From assembly GCA_012845835.1 (NCBI GenBank), contig JABAKD010000025.1, positions 2,135,001 through 2,199,000 of the forward strand: a stretch of DNA of 64,000 nt, given 5' to 3'. A model generated the notes under the pieces. It searched no databases. It saw only the letters and a program-made list of their open reading frames with translations, and was not told where the DNA came from. Source of the DNA: Undaria pinnatifida (lineage: Eukaryota > Sar > Phaeophyceae > Laminariales > Alariaceae). Both the position numbers and the translations under genes were made by a program. This document shows positions 30,046-41,140 of this stretch, in pieces (positions within the stretch are counted from its first letter, which is position 1; the number at the start of each line of letters is the position of its first letter).

Positions 30046-32885
30046 TATCAAAAATGAAAATATACTCCAGCTGTGAGATCGAAGATTTTGTCGAAACTCA
30101 TATTTGCAAGCTGTGTGTGATACTCCGATCGCGCGCATTACGGGTTGTGTGTCCTCATTAAGGATATAGGTCGGCGACTTACCTTACAACTACAGTGTAG
30201 CTATCAGGGTCAGCAGGGTGATGTTAGTCAGTCTGTGCGCGGAAACTATAAAACTCGTTTCTGAGGGGGACAAAATCTGACAGCTGTGGAAGGAAATGCA
30301 TCAGTTTATTAACCGAATACTGCAAGTCGAATAACCGGTGAAGGGAGGGCGGAGGTTTTAAGGACGTGTGGGCCAGGTTTTGATCAAAAGGGGGTCGAGA
30401 GGGGAGAGGGAGGGGAGGGGACGTGTAGGGGGGCTCAGTTTGTGCGCGGAAACAATACATCCTTCTTGTGGGGTTGGGCAGGGGGGGGCGGGGGCGGAGG
30501 GCTTTAGGTCGCATAGATGTAGGGGTTGGCTATTATACGCGTGGTGCTAGGTCTAGGCGATGGTGCGGGTGGTGGGGACGGAGGGGGTGTTGGAGGCGGG
30601 GGAGGATGGGAATTGCAGCAGCGGCATGGACGGCTCTAAAAATGTCTCGATGCTATATCCAGGGCGTGGAAGTGTTTGCTACTCTGGCGGACTTCGATAT
30701 TAGGTGGGGAATTTGGACAACAAGGAAACAAGAAAAAAGGAAAACAAAAGACAGGGGGCGGGGGGGGGGGGGGGGGGGTTGAAGAGGTTTAGGTCACATA
30801 TATTACTCAACATACACTCCAGCTATGAGATCAAGGATTTGACCGACACTGATGTTCGCAACATTGTGTGTGATCCTCCGATCGCGCGTATTAATAATAT
30901 GTACAGGGGGTTGCTTTACGCGCGGTGCTGGGTCTAGGCGATTGTGCGGGGTGTGGGAAAGGAGGGGGCGTTAGAGGGGGGGAGGGGGGATGAATGAAAG
31001 CTACGTCATGGATGGCTAGAAAAATAATGACGTGGTATCAATTGCTTAGAAGTGTTTTTTACTCCGGCCGATTCCGATTTTAAGTGGGGCGTTTGAACGA
31101 ACTGGGCGGGGAACGAAAGGGTGTGGGGAGGGGGAGGGCGGAGATGAGTTGGGGTTACGGCATGGATGGCTAGATGAATAATGAGATGGTATTAGCTGGC
31201 TGGTAGTGTTTACTACTCTGGCAGATTTTGATTTCAGGTGGAGCGTTGGAACAAGAGGGATCGGGGGGGGGGGGGGGGGGGGAGAGGCGAGCATTTCAAT
31301 ATGTATGTGCGCGAAAACTATAAACCCTTACGTAGAGGGGACGAATGTGTCGCTTGCAGCAAGAAGAAGCCCCTTTATATCACCCGCCTGGTAACTTTTA
31401 TTATTTTAGAAGGGTTGATGTTACATGTAGTATACAACCCAGTTCTTGGGTGTTGTAAACAACGTGTTAAAAGCTTCATAATTTGCCATTGTACATGAAT
31501 CGAAAGATAGGATATTTCAATCGATAGAGCTACCATTACTTTCTGACAACGCTAATTATAAGAAAGAGACAAGTATTGTTAAATACGACAGGTGAGGTGA
31601 TGTGGTCCTTTAATGTCACCGCCATTGAGAACGAAAGGGAGAAATGCGAATCGTCATTGTTTTGAAAGGAACGCTTAGTGTGCACGCGCTCAATCACGTT
31701 ACTTCGTTAGTCATGCCTTGCTTGGCATAGGTTGGGAGGCGATCATGCAGACGGTATGTACGGAATACCTTACGTAATAAATTGGTAGTGCGGTTTACCG
31801 CAATTTTAACATATCTGTCTGGACCTCCATTTAACATTATTAGTATTGTCTCACATATACGATTTTCTGCCTATGATTTTTGCCGTGCCGATGTGGGGCT
31901 CTGAGGTCGCCAACTCTAAGACAGAGATACATCTTACAAATGCGCCAAGCGAGGTGACGTGGGCCTGCGATGTCGCCATTGAACGCGAGGGTGACTTACT
32001 TTGCAAGGCATATGCTACCGCGTTTGGTAGAGGTTGTCAGGCGATCATGCGAACGGCCGGAGGCACGGAATACCCTGCGTAATAGGTTGGTGTAGCCTAC
32101 CGCAGTGTCAGCATGTACTTCTTTTTCACATTCTTATTATCTAGTGTGCGATTATACGCCCTGTTTTCTCCCCACTGTCGTCGAATATGTAATATATAGC
32201 CCCACCTACTATCGAAATCCGCCAGAGTAATGAACACTTGCCACGCCCTGGATATCGCTTCGTTATCGTTTCAGAGCCGTCCATGCCGCTGCTGCCATTC
32301 CCACCCACCCCCGCCCCCAACGCCCCCTCCTTCCCCACCACCCGCACCATCGCCTAGACCTAGTACCACGCGTATAGCCAACCCCTATATCTATGCGAAA
32401 TAAGGCCCTCCCCCCCCGCCCCCCGCCCCCCCGCCACATCTCCCCCCCCCTCCCCCACAAGAGATATTTATAGTTTCCACGCACAAGTTGACCTGCCCCA
32501 CCCGTCCCCTTCCCCCCCTTTCCCCCCCTCCCGCCCCCCTTTCGATCGGAATCAGGCCCCCACGTCCTTCAAAACTCCGCCCTCCCCTCACCGGATATTG
32601 GACTCACAGGATTCACTTGATAAACTGATGCATTTCCTTCCACAGCTGTCAGATTTTGTCCCCCTCAGAAACGGGTATTATAGTTTCCGCGCACAGACTG
32701 AATAACATCACCCTGTTGACCCTGATAGCTACACTGTGTAGTTGCAAGGGGAGTCGCCGACCTATATCCTTAATGCGGACACACAACTCGTGATACGCGC
32801 GATCGGAGTATCTCACACAGCTTGCAAAAATGAGTTTCGACAAAATATTCGATCTCACAGCTGGAGTGTATTTTTAATTTTAAAA
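30046..32885. mobile_element. FBX foldback-like element, best example
   Basis: The left + arm (30058 to about 30790) and the right minus arm (about 32190-32870) match block by block in inverted orientation, including GACAAAATCTGACAGCTGTG, ATGCATCAGTTTAT, CCGGTGA-GGGAGGGCGGAG, CTAGGTCTAGGCGATGGTGC and CAGCGGCATGGACGGCTCT. Between them are two further + modules (30800-31100, 31200-31330) and a core. The core has TTTCTGACAACGCTAATTAT and a direct repeat: GGGAGGCGATCATGCAGACGG near 31735 against CAGGCGATCATGCGAACGG near 32038. No transposase frame was found. The termini lie in TATTAT/AAAAAT-rich sequence, and I could not resolve a target duplication. Confidence 0.7.
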
Positions 32886-32929
32886 TTTAGCCTATTTATG
32901 TATACTTGTTTTCATCCCATATATATTGT

Positions 32930-33230
32930 CCTCGCACTATAATCTCGCACTATAATCTCCCAGTAGTAACTCAGATCTAGAGTCAGGTCCTCCTCCCCCC
33001 TCCTCGCTAGGGTACGTGCTTTTTTTACTTCTTCCGCGACAAGCATTCAACGCTTTGTTCTCTCGTCGACTCGCGTTGAATTGTGCTTATACCCACGCTG
33101 CCAGGCGCTCTCAGCAGTTGGGTTGATTCATTTTTGGCATTTTTGCAAATAAATTCATAATCTCACCACGATGAGAACCAAACTCAAGAACCAACGCTCT
33201 TACTAATTGTAGTATTCGAAACCCAAAAAC
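32930..33230 (-). mobile_element. SINE-B (-)
   Basis: Reverse complement of the 23300-23645 copy: CCCAGTAGTAACTCAGATC near the left, CGACTCGCGTTGAATTGTGC, CACGCTGCCAGGCGCTCTC, and the B-box side CCACGATGAGAACCAAACTC. The A-box is decayed. Confidence 0.6.
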
Positions 33231-33354
33231 TTCAATCGCCAAAGAACTGGCCTCTAATTTGTCAGTTTCTATCGGGAAAAATGCATATACCTCAAGGATA
33301 TACTACAAAAACAAAATACACCCCAGCTTTGAGATCGAAGATTTCAAGGTTGTG

Positions 33355-33790
33355 TTCTGTAGGTAGGGTACGTACAAATCGTACCGGAGGTATTTACCCC
33401 GGGTATTACCCTGCAAAGAACTTCTGTGAAGTTCTATTGGACACTCATACCCGTACCCGGAAGTTCTGGAAGTTATGTGCGACATCCATACCTGTACCCG
33501 GAACTTCTGGATGTTCTGTACGCCCGCGGCAACAATACCCGGGGTACGGGTACAGCAAGTTTTGTACCCGCTCGGAACTTCTGTGGGTTCTGTACGCCTG
33601 TGCCACAATACCCGGAACTTCTGGAAGTTCTGAAAGACATCCGTACCCGCACCCGGAACTTCTGGAAGTAAGTGCTGTAAGATCGTCATACCCTTACCTG
33701 GAAAATTTGTGACTCCTGTAGGACTGTGGCACAGTACTCGGGGTACGGGCGTACCTTCGTTACAGTACCCGGGGAGCTCTGTATTTGTTC
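33355..33790 (+). repeat. Array of CCGGAACTTCTGGAAGTTCTG units
   Basis: Degenerate units of about 35-65 bases alternate ATACCCGTACCCGGAAC, TTCTGGAAGTTCTG and GCCACAATACCCGG. The block GAACTTC-TG-GAAGTTC is a perfect 7-bp inverted repeat containing TTCnnGAA. The start (GTAGGGTACGT, then GAGGTATTTACCCCGGGTAT) is shared with 36100-36545, so the two arrays are copies of one larger unit. Confidence 0.7.
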
Positions 33791-33809
33791 AGGTTTAACT
33801 CGAAAAGTG

Positions 33810-34600
33810 TATTGTTATAAAGTTAGAAATACACTCCAGCTGTGAGATCGAGGATTTCGCAGAAACTCATCTTTGCAAGCTGTGTGTGATACTCCAATCG
33901 CGCGTATTACGGGTTGTGTGTCCTCATTAAGGATATAGACCAGCGACTCCCCTTGCAACTACAGTGTAGCTATCAGGGTCAACAGGGTGATGTTAGCCAG
34001 TCTGTGCGCGGAAACTATAATACCCGTTTCTGAGGGGAACAAAATCTGACAGCTGTGGAAGGAAATGCATCAGTTTATCAAGTGAATCTTGTGAGTCGAA
34101 TATCTGGTGAGGGGAGGGCGGAGTTTTGAAGGACGTGGGGGCCTGATTTTGATCAAAAAGGGGGGGGGGGCGGGGGGGGGCGGGGGAAACTATATATCCT
34201 ACCCTGTAAGTCGTACAACCAGTGAGGAGAGGGCGAGCGTTCGAGGGGGTGGGGGGTGGTGGGGGGAAGGGGGTCGGGGGGGGTTGCAGAAAGGGTCTTT
34301 TAACCAACAACATCTTTAGGTCGCATAGATGTAGGGGTTTGCTATACGCGTGGTACCAGGTCTTAAGCGATGGAGCGGGTAGCGGGGAAGGAAGGGGCGT
34401 AGGGGGGGGGGGAATCGATGGAAGCTACGTCATAGACGCTCTAATGACGTGATATCAATTGCGTAGAAGTGTTTATTACTCTGGCCGATTTCGATTGTAG
34501 GTGGGGCGTTTGAAAAAAAGGGCGGGAAAAAGAAAAGGGGGGTGGGGTGGGGGCGGGGAGGGGGAAATGAATTGGATTTAGGTATGGATGGCTGGAAAGC
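33810..34600 (+). repeat. FBX arm (+)
   Basis: Runs from TAGAAATACACTCCAGCTGT through the GTGCGCGGAAACTATAATAC and CCAGGTCTTAAGCGATGGAG modules to CTGGCCGATTTCGATTGTAG and GGTGGGGCGTTTGA. No minus arm follows. Confidence 0.75.
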
Positions 34601-34649
34601 ATAAAATATTATATCGGTATGTTTTGTCAGTCCCACAAACCTAAGACCG

Positions 34650-35095
34650 AACACAGCAAGTAATACGTGTAATACAATACGAGCACCTACCTGTTGTTGT
34701 TGATGTTTCTTTCGTTTCTAAGCGCACGTATTAGCGCCATAACAAAGGACACGTTTGAATCGAAATTATTCTTAATTTATGAATCTAACTGAATCCATTC
34801 ACGGTTTGTTTGAAACAACGTTTTTCCTTCTTGTCAGGAAACCACGTAACGCGTATTCTTCTTGATTTTTTTCCATCGCAATAATGCAGATCTCGCTACT
34901 CGTATCACTATTCTCTTTATTTATGGTGCTTGGTTTCATCTTTGTCATAGGGCGCTTGGTTGGCTCATCAAGCTAGCAGTAGTGGAAAAATTGGCTCGCG
35001 GCCGCCATCTTTTCTTTTTGACGCCCCAGCCGGGGTACGCTATGGTATGATTCGCGTTACAGAAGAACAATGAGTAGTAGTAGATGTATATGTTA
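34650..35095. other. Unassigned sequence
   Basis: Mostly AT-rich with no gene or repeat recognised. Confidence 0.45.
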
Positions 35096-35098
35096 ACT

Positions 35099-35832
35099 GG
35101 TCGCCCCGGTGGCGTATCAGGTTTTTTTGGTTCCATTGCTCTTGTTTTACTGCGTGCCTGCGTGTCGTCACTCTGACAGCACTCCAGACAGCAGGCGCGT
35201 TCGTCTATACTCACGATTACAGTGCTGTTCGTACGGTGCAGGCAGCCCAACCGCTGTAGTTTGTAGCCGCGAGTTGGTTAGTTGTGAGGACGGGGGAACT
35301 CTATGCTGTAGTTGAGTGGATACCCGCGGCCATGTGAGTTCAGTTTGCACATTGGACCTTTTCACTTGTGCGCCTTCTTCCGTATCGTGCGTCTTTAGGC
35401 GGGAAAGCGTAGTACTTCTCTGACGAATTTTGATTTCACTTGGTTTTTCGGATCTTCCTAGGGCTCCAGCACCTTTGTGTGACCACGGATTCTAGATTTT
35501 TGACAAGAGTTAATGTGAGAAAACAACAACAACAACAACAACAACAGGTTATCCTCGAGCCTGGTATAGGCCAGTGTCGTGAGTTCGAGCCACGCCGAGT
35601 GCATACTCGTATAAATTCGTTGGGACTTTTTCTTGTGCACAAATTGACTTGCGGAAAGCGCGAGAGCGTGAGTTAGCAACACTCGATGAAAAATCGACGA
35701 GCAGCGGGATTGCTGAACGCTATGCGCAATAAAAATTGAAGGCAAGAAGCGGGGAGGAGAAGGGACGACACTTGTGACCACAGCTTGTCCAGAAGCTGGA
35801 GAGTAAAAGTATGCAAAAAAAAAAAAAAAAAT
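35099..35832 (+). mobile_element. SINE-A (+), split by a CAA-1 insertion
   Basis: The SINE-A head GGTCGCCCCGGTGGCGTATC occupies 35099-35117. CAGGTT follows at 35118 and again at 35545, and the inserted CAA-1 copy fills 35124-35544. The SINE resumes with ATCCTCGAGCCTGGTATAGG, GAGTTCGAGCCACGCCGAG (B-box) and GACTTGCGGAAAGCGCGAG, ending in a run of A near 35832. The uninterrupted copy at 50422-50735 shows the original order. A-box, B-box and A-tail support a tRNA-derived SINE. Confidence 0.75.
35124..35544 (+). mobile_element. CAA-1 SINE-like repeat (+), 5'-truncated, inside SINE-A
   Basis: Starts at TTTTTGGTTCCATTGCTCTT and runs to TTGACAAGAGTTAATGTGAG plus (CAA)n. CAGGTT on both sides is the likely target duplication. 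It matches 27623-28044 and 44306-44752 almost throughout and lacks their 5' extension. Confidence 0.75.
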
Positions 35833-35944
35833 GTTATTTACTACAATTGCAGTGTACCTGGTATGCGGTATGCCAATCGGATTAATTGGAAATGCGTTGA
35901 CATCTGTCTTTTTCGACTAGTCAATTTGTTGTTTTTTTGCCCCT

Positions 35945-36545
35945 ATTGAAGCGGGTATTGACCTGGGAATTACCAGTACCCGGCGAATTTCCCGTACCCG
36001 GGACTTCTGTGAGTTCTGTACAAACCTACTCGTACCCGGAACGTCTGTGAGTTCTGTACGACATTCATACCCGTACCTGAACTTTCTACTCTTGTTCAGT
36101 GTGTAGGGTACGTGTGTACACAAAACCATACCAGAGGTATTTACCGCGAGTATTACCCTAACAATAACCTTTGTAATTTATGTAGGACACTCATACCCGT
36201 ACCCGGAACTTCTGGATGTTCCGTGCGCCGGTGCCACAAAGACCCGGGGTACGGGCACAACATGTCTATACCTGCCAGGGACTCCCGGAGATTCGGTACG
36301 CCCGTGCCACATTACCCGGAAGTTCTGGAAGTTTTTGTAAGACTTTCATACCCGTACCCGGAACTTCTGTGAGTTCTTTAAGACCCGTGCCACATTACCT
36401 GGGGTACGGGTGCATACAGCATGTTTTGCACCCGCCCGGAATTTCCGTGAACTCTGTATGTCTGTGCCACAATACCCGCAACTTCTGGAAGTTCTGTAAC
36501 ACCTCCATACCCGTGCCCGATACTTCTGGAAGTTGTGGACGACCC
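35945..36545 (+). repeat. Second array of CCGGAACTTCTGG units
   Basis: The same unit types as 33355-33790. The section 36100-36545 begins with the same header (GTGTAGGGTACGTG, then CAGAGGTATTTACCGCGAG). The leading 150 bases are additional units. No coding potential. Confidence 0.7.
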
Positions 36546-38189
36546 CCACACCCCAACCCACAATCCACAGCGTGGATTTTGAAGTACAGTGGTGTAGAAG
36601 ATCGGGCATCCCCACCACTCTAGCAGTGAGTGGCTGAGACTTTTGTCACGTTGGGCGCTGTACCGCGACCAGTTGGTGATGGATTTCGCTCTCCAAGGCA
36701 CCGACATCTGCCTGCAAGTAAGGCCGACTCGAGTGGGGCCAACGAGTTTCTCCAGCTGGGCGTTGCTGCTGTGTAGTGACGGTTCTCTGCCGGTTGTGCT
36801 ATTGTTTTGCGAGACAACCGAGGCTCGTGCTCGTTAAGATTCAACCCAGGTTGACTTCGGTCAAATACCGAACTAGCAATTCCGAATTAATCAAAAACTA
36901 AAACATTCTACTCTAAGTAGTACGTATGATTAAACAATTACTGGGGCGCAACGACAGACAGCCGCACACAGCTCAACAAAGAAGATACCGCCACACAATG
37001 CCACCACCGTATACATACCGGTATCTGGTAGTACTGCTCTGATGCGTGGCAGGGCATTCATTCGCTATTATTGCGCGGTTGCGCGGCCACAACATTTGGG
37101 TCGTCACAACTGTTTCGTGCTGCATACGCCGTGAGGCTGGTTGCGCGCAGCGCAACTCGCGATTTTGGGCCAGGCCAGCAACATTTTTCGACGCAGGCGA
37201 CAAAAGATGTGTGCGAGTACTTTTTCGCCGCACGTGATTTTATTTGGGGGGGTGGGGAGCTTTTTTTCTAAATGGCCGTGTTCGTGAGCGATTTTACCCC
37301 TATTATTGCTATAGTTTTGGTTCACAATTCTGTCTTGTGTGATATCATACGATAAAATGACGCTAACTACTGATAGTATTGCGGTGACGGTGTGGAAATT
37401 GCAGCATCAAGGTCGGGAACGTAGGAGGAGGGGGGTGTAATCAGTTTGTGCACGGCCATAGTCCTATGAACACGTCTGTTTTTCACGAACCAGGCAGACG
37501 TTTGCTTGGACCAAACTCGAAACGCTATGATGAGGTGTTCGCCGAGTCGCGTGACATGTGAACTCGCCACCTCGTGCCTACTATCTTGCTTATGAACGAC
37601 AGCGCCAATGTGTTACATTATTTTCTAGCGCGTGGCCACTCCAGAGACAGCAATCGAATGGGTATTACCCTGTATCTGCCTTGACAATTTGTGAGTACCT
37701 TTTTACTACTCCAGCATATTGGTACTACTACTTGATGCGATCATCCCCCTTCTGCGGAGTAAGGGTTCCCCTCCACGCACGATATTACCAGGTATATACT
37801 AAACATATTGTAGATAACAATCTGGTGACACCGCCAAAACAAGAAAAAATATACGGCTGCGTAGCTCACGTATTGACTGGCACGTTTTACGGCGTCGTTG
37901 CCAACGAACGCCAACCCCAATACACATACAAGGTTTCGCAGTGTCGATAATCAGGGGGGAAACTTGGGGGGCGGGGGGGTGCACTTGTTTCGTCCATGGC
38001 CGTAGCCGGAAGACCGTAGAGCTGCCGTAGACTCTCGCATCCCCTACAATGCCGGGAGCATGCGGGTCTCGTCGACAAGGCAGATATTTGGGTGAATCAC
38101 AAAGAAAGGTCTAGCTGGACGGGTGGGTTCTTTCTTTGTCATACCTTTCTGGTGTGGCGTCGTTGGCCATACTTCTGGCCTATCCTCAG
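36546..38189. other. Unassigned sequence
   Basis: Overlapping frames of 60-130 codons on both strands (for example 37558-37950 +) show no known domain. TACCAGGTA occurs at 37786-37794. It could contain exons I cannot recognise. Confidence 0.4.
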
Positions 38190-38255
38190 GTTGGCTGCTG
38201 CTGCTGCTGGTGATGATGATGATGACGATGATGACGCTGATGATGGTGATGTGCT
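38190..38255 (+). repeat. (GCT)n/(GAT)n microsatellite
   Basis: GCTGCTGCTGCTGCTGGT followed by about ten GAT/GAC triplets. The reading frame through it is low-complexity. Confidence 0.85.
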
Positions 38256-38589
38256 ACTTTTTTTGCCTTCCTTGACACGACACAGAGACCTGGTATTATA
38301 AACGTCACCGATCATCGACTCTAGGCGAACGAAAATTGGCTAATGAATATAAATTCGTCGTATAAGTGAATGTTTCCCAATATGTTTTACCCATTGGTGT
38401 AAGTGCAGCGATGCCGACCCCGAGCTACTACTACTGACTTCGAGAGTGTAAGTGTGATCACCTCGTTTCTGCTTGAAGACCTATCCCAAGGCATCCTGAT
38501 ACACGCCTTCCGAGGGTCGGGAGGCGTTCAAAAGTAGTTCGGTACTTGGTTTTCAGGCGTGTATTCGTGTATTCACGCAGTATTGTAGC

Positions 38590-38835
38590 CTTTCTGTCTG
38601 ATCTTCTTCTTTCATCACATTCTTGATGAGTCTTGCTTTTCTTTTTTATCGTTCGTATTGTTGTTTTTTTGTATACGTTCTCGTTCCCGGTACACTAGCA
38701 TTGAGATTGTTTCATGTCGCCCTCCTTGATTCATTGCGATTGTTTGGTTTACTCTGTTTCACGCAATCTGTGGCCACATAATTTTGATCTCTCTAGGCTC
38801 TGGGATGAACAATCAGCACGGACACTGACTGGTTG
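38590..38835 (+). repeat. R6 dispersed repeat (+)
   Basis: Matches 3880-4216: CTCGTTCCCGGTACACTAGC, TTGCGATTGTTTGGTTTACT, CTGTGGCCACATAATTTTGA and GATGAACAATCAGCACGGAC. Confidence 0.6.
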
Positions 38836-38974
38836 CGTGTACTCTGCTGCTTGCTGTTGTGTATACAGTACTTGTTGCTGTGATTTCATTGGGTGGGAAA
38901 AACGGGTTAATTAATGCGAACACAACAAACACAGCAAAAACGAAAAACAAACACAATCCACTAGAACAAAGACC

Positions 38975-39480
38975 GTGGAATGCTAGTGTATACACCGGAT
39001 ATTTTGATAAAACTAACGAGAACACAGATGCACGATAAAAAAAGGAAACGAAAGGACTTGAACCCCTTTAGAGCCCCTGAACCCCTCCTTATACTAAATC
39101 CAAGTAATTTTATCCCCACAAAAGGGTTTCCAGTTGAAAAGCGATCAACGAAGAGGGAGAAAAAACGACAGGAGGATGAGTTTTGACGAATGAATATCAA
39201 AGTAATGGTTCGTAAGTTATGACGATCGAAAGAAGTAACACTAATTACTGCTTACTGCAACAAACGCAAATCAGTAAAAAAGAAAATAACGCTCAAGTAG
39301 AACGCTAGCGTACCGGTTATTATTTGAAACTAACAAGAACACAGATATACGTGATAAAAATTTGGAAAAGAGGACTTGACACGATAAAAAAAACACCGAC
39401 AGGAGTTTTGACGAATAACAAAGTAGAAGAAGAAGAATTGTTCGTAGTTCGGACGAAACAAATGAATAAAGTACCAGGTA
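38975..39480 (-). repeat. Two R6-related fragments (-), repeated in tandem
   Basis: Segments at 38975-39225 and 39300-39480 share AACTAACGAGAACACAGAT-type words, GGACTTGA and AGTTTTGACGAAT, and GCTAGCGTACCGG links the second to the 14440-14775 copy. The relation is weaker than among the other R6 copies. TACCAGGTA occurs at 39472-39480. Confidence 0.45.
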
Positions 39481-39805
39481 CTACAAACTGACTGCTGCTT
39501 GTCTTCTGCACCTGTCACTCAGAATTCCTGCAACGTGCAGTGTTTGAGAAGTTTCACTCACGGGAATTGCCCCCTACACCCAGACAGCTGCCAGAGGTGC
39601 ATTGACAATTATTAGCTGCCAGCACGCTGCTCTGGCGAACACGAGGGGTCGGGCAAACTCGATAGCCGTCCCTGCACTGCGTTGCTGGTCATAGTCCTCG
39701 AGTAGGATTGGTATACCCCAGAGGCCTCCTACCGTACGAGATACTCGGAGAATAGACTATATACCTCTGATTCAGGCCTAGTCCAACACGCCCCCCAAGA
39801 ACACC

Positions 39806-40005
39806 ATGAAGATCCGACAGATGATAACCTTTTTTGTCGGCGTTACAGCCGCGCTATTGGGGGCAGGAGAGCTAAGCGCCACTGAACAAGCCATGCTAAT
39901 GGCGGGGTCTCCCGGCGTTCACGTTGCAAGTCCAATCGCCCTACTGGTGATGGCCGTGGGGAGGTCCGGCTCGTCGATGGTTGGAGAGTTCTTCAAACAA
40001 AACGA
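39806..40005 (+). CDS. Candidate first exon of a carbohydrate sulfotransferase
   Basis: The frame starts at ATG 39806 with a hydrophobic segment (MKIRQMITFFVGVTAALLGA) fitting a signal anchor. At residues 52-74 it has PIALLVMAVGRSGSSMVGEF followed by FKQNE. The G-R-S-G-S-S loop then V/MGE-F-F-x-Q-N is the 5'-phosphosulfate-binding motif found at the start of Golgi carbohydrate sulfotransferases that move sulfate from PAPS to sugars. The exon would end after GAG at 40005, followed by GTGCGT, a good splice donor. Without splicing the frame stops at 40054. I could not find the next exon: downstream are short direct repeats (40340-40520), and an acceptor at about 40091 opens no matching frame. 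It may be a gene with a long intron or a truncated copy. Confidence 0.5.
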
Positions 40006-40054
40006 GGTGCGTTACGAAGCAACATCGAGACTGTTGTCCTTGCTCATAGACTAG

Positions 40055-40337
40055 ACAAATTATTGGAGGGTGTTTTCATTCGTAATTCCAGGCTTCACGA
40101 CGTATGACACTACGAACAACCGTTTCCTGACTCTAAAGCCAAGTATAATTCAGCAATGCCGCAAAAACACACGACGAGGGTACAATCCTGGAGGAGGTGA
40201 TGGCACAACATGCTGACAGAGTAACCATCCAAACGAAGCAGCCCGAGCTGCTTCGGCAGGGAGGGGCGGTGTCCAAACTGCCACCTAATGTAATGAGCTT
40301 GCACGACACTCGTATGCACGTCATGCGCACACCACTG
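40055..40337. other. Possible intron or unassigned sequence
   Basis: TTCGTAATTCCAG at 40079-40091 looks like a splice acceptor, but the reading phase does not match the donor at 40006. No other feature is seen. Confidence 0.35.
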
Positions 40338-40520
40338 TTAAGGTATTAGTGGGGTATTAGTCCGTTTGACCACTTGCAAAAGGTTAACCAATAGCTTACC
40401 CAAACTAAGCCTTATAACACGCCATTTGTTAAGGAAATAGTGGGGTATTAGTCCGTTTGACCACTTGCAAAAGGTTAACCAATAGCTTACCCAAACTAAG
40501 CCTTTATAACACCACCTTGA
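40338..40520 (+). repeat. Tandem duplication, period 91 bp
   Basis: AGTGGGGTATTAGTCCGTTT starts at 40348 and 40439. Each unit continues with GACCACTTGCAAAAGGTTAA and CCAATAGCTTACCCAAACTA. The same sequence forms the inverted ends of 50345-50871, so the unit is the end of a transposon-like element. Confidence 0.8.
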
Positions 40521-40954
40521 TACTCCTTTTACAGATTCACATCTTGCCTGGACGCTTGAATTGGACGCAGTACGGTACTCCGTGGTTTTGGTCAAATCCC
40601 ATTGTTTTTTTTGTGAAATCTCATCGCCCTTTGGGACGCTGACATTTTGTGCCGCACCGGCCCTTTGTGTGAAAAGCCAAGATACCATAAAGAGCAGCTG
40701 ATAAATAGTAGAGTAGGTTTTAACCAATAGCTTACTAATTATAAATCGGCGTCGCCCCACACGCTCTTATGACGGCCATAATAATTTTGCACTACTACTG
40801 CATTGCGGGATTCAAATAGCTCCCTTCTTAACTAGGCCCACACAGGAGTAGGCGCACACACGATAAACCGGCAGATGAAAAGACCAAAACTAGAACGTTG
40901 GAGAGTCCCGTTAATGACAGTAGTCCGTCTGTCTGAGTGACTGTCTGTCGCCGA
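40521..40954. other. Unassigned sequence
   Basis: TTTTAACCAATAGCTTAC near 40718-40735 is a further fragment of the preceding repeat. No gene is recognised. Confidence 0.45.
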
Positions 40955-41140
40955 GCTAAAGTGCACATTGCCCGACGCACAATAAACCGATCGCGATGAG
41001 CCTAGGATCGGTTTGTCGGTTAGTATGGGGAGAGGACGCTCGGGAGCTGAAATCCACGTTGCCCGACGCACAATAAGCCGATCGCGATGAGTCTAGGGTC
41101 GGTTTGTCGACTAGTACTTAGTATGTGAGAAGGCGCTCTC
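40955..41140 (+). repeat. Tandem duplication, period 91 bp, with hairpin
   Basis: CCCGACGCACAATAA starts at 40971 and 41062. In the first unit AAACCGATC (40984-40992) pairs perfectly with GATCGGTTT (41006-41014). In the second AAGCCGATC faces GGTCGGTTT, which as RNA still pairs with two G-U wobbles. No gene is recognised. Confidence 0.7.

Noticed and set aside
33281-33712. 143-residue + frame in the CCGGAACTTCTGG array
   Set aside because: A repeat-derived frame; the equivalent array at 36100-36545 does not preserve it.
33355-36545. CRISPR array
   Set aside because: The units are degenerate and of variable spacing without unique spacers, and the context is eukaryotic.
40457-40642. Second exon of the sulfotransferase candidate
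   Set aside because: The sequence shows no sulfotransferase motif and begins inside the 91-bp duplicated repeat.
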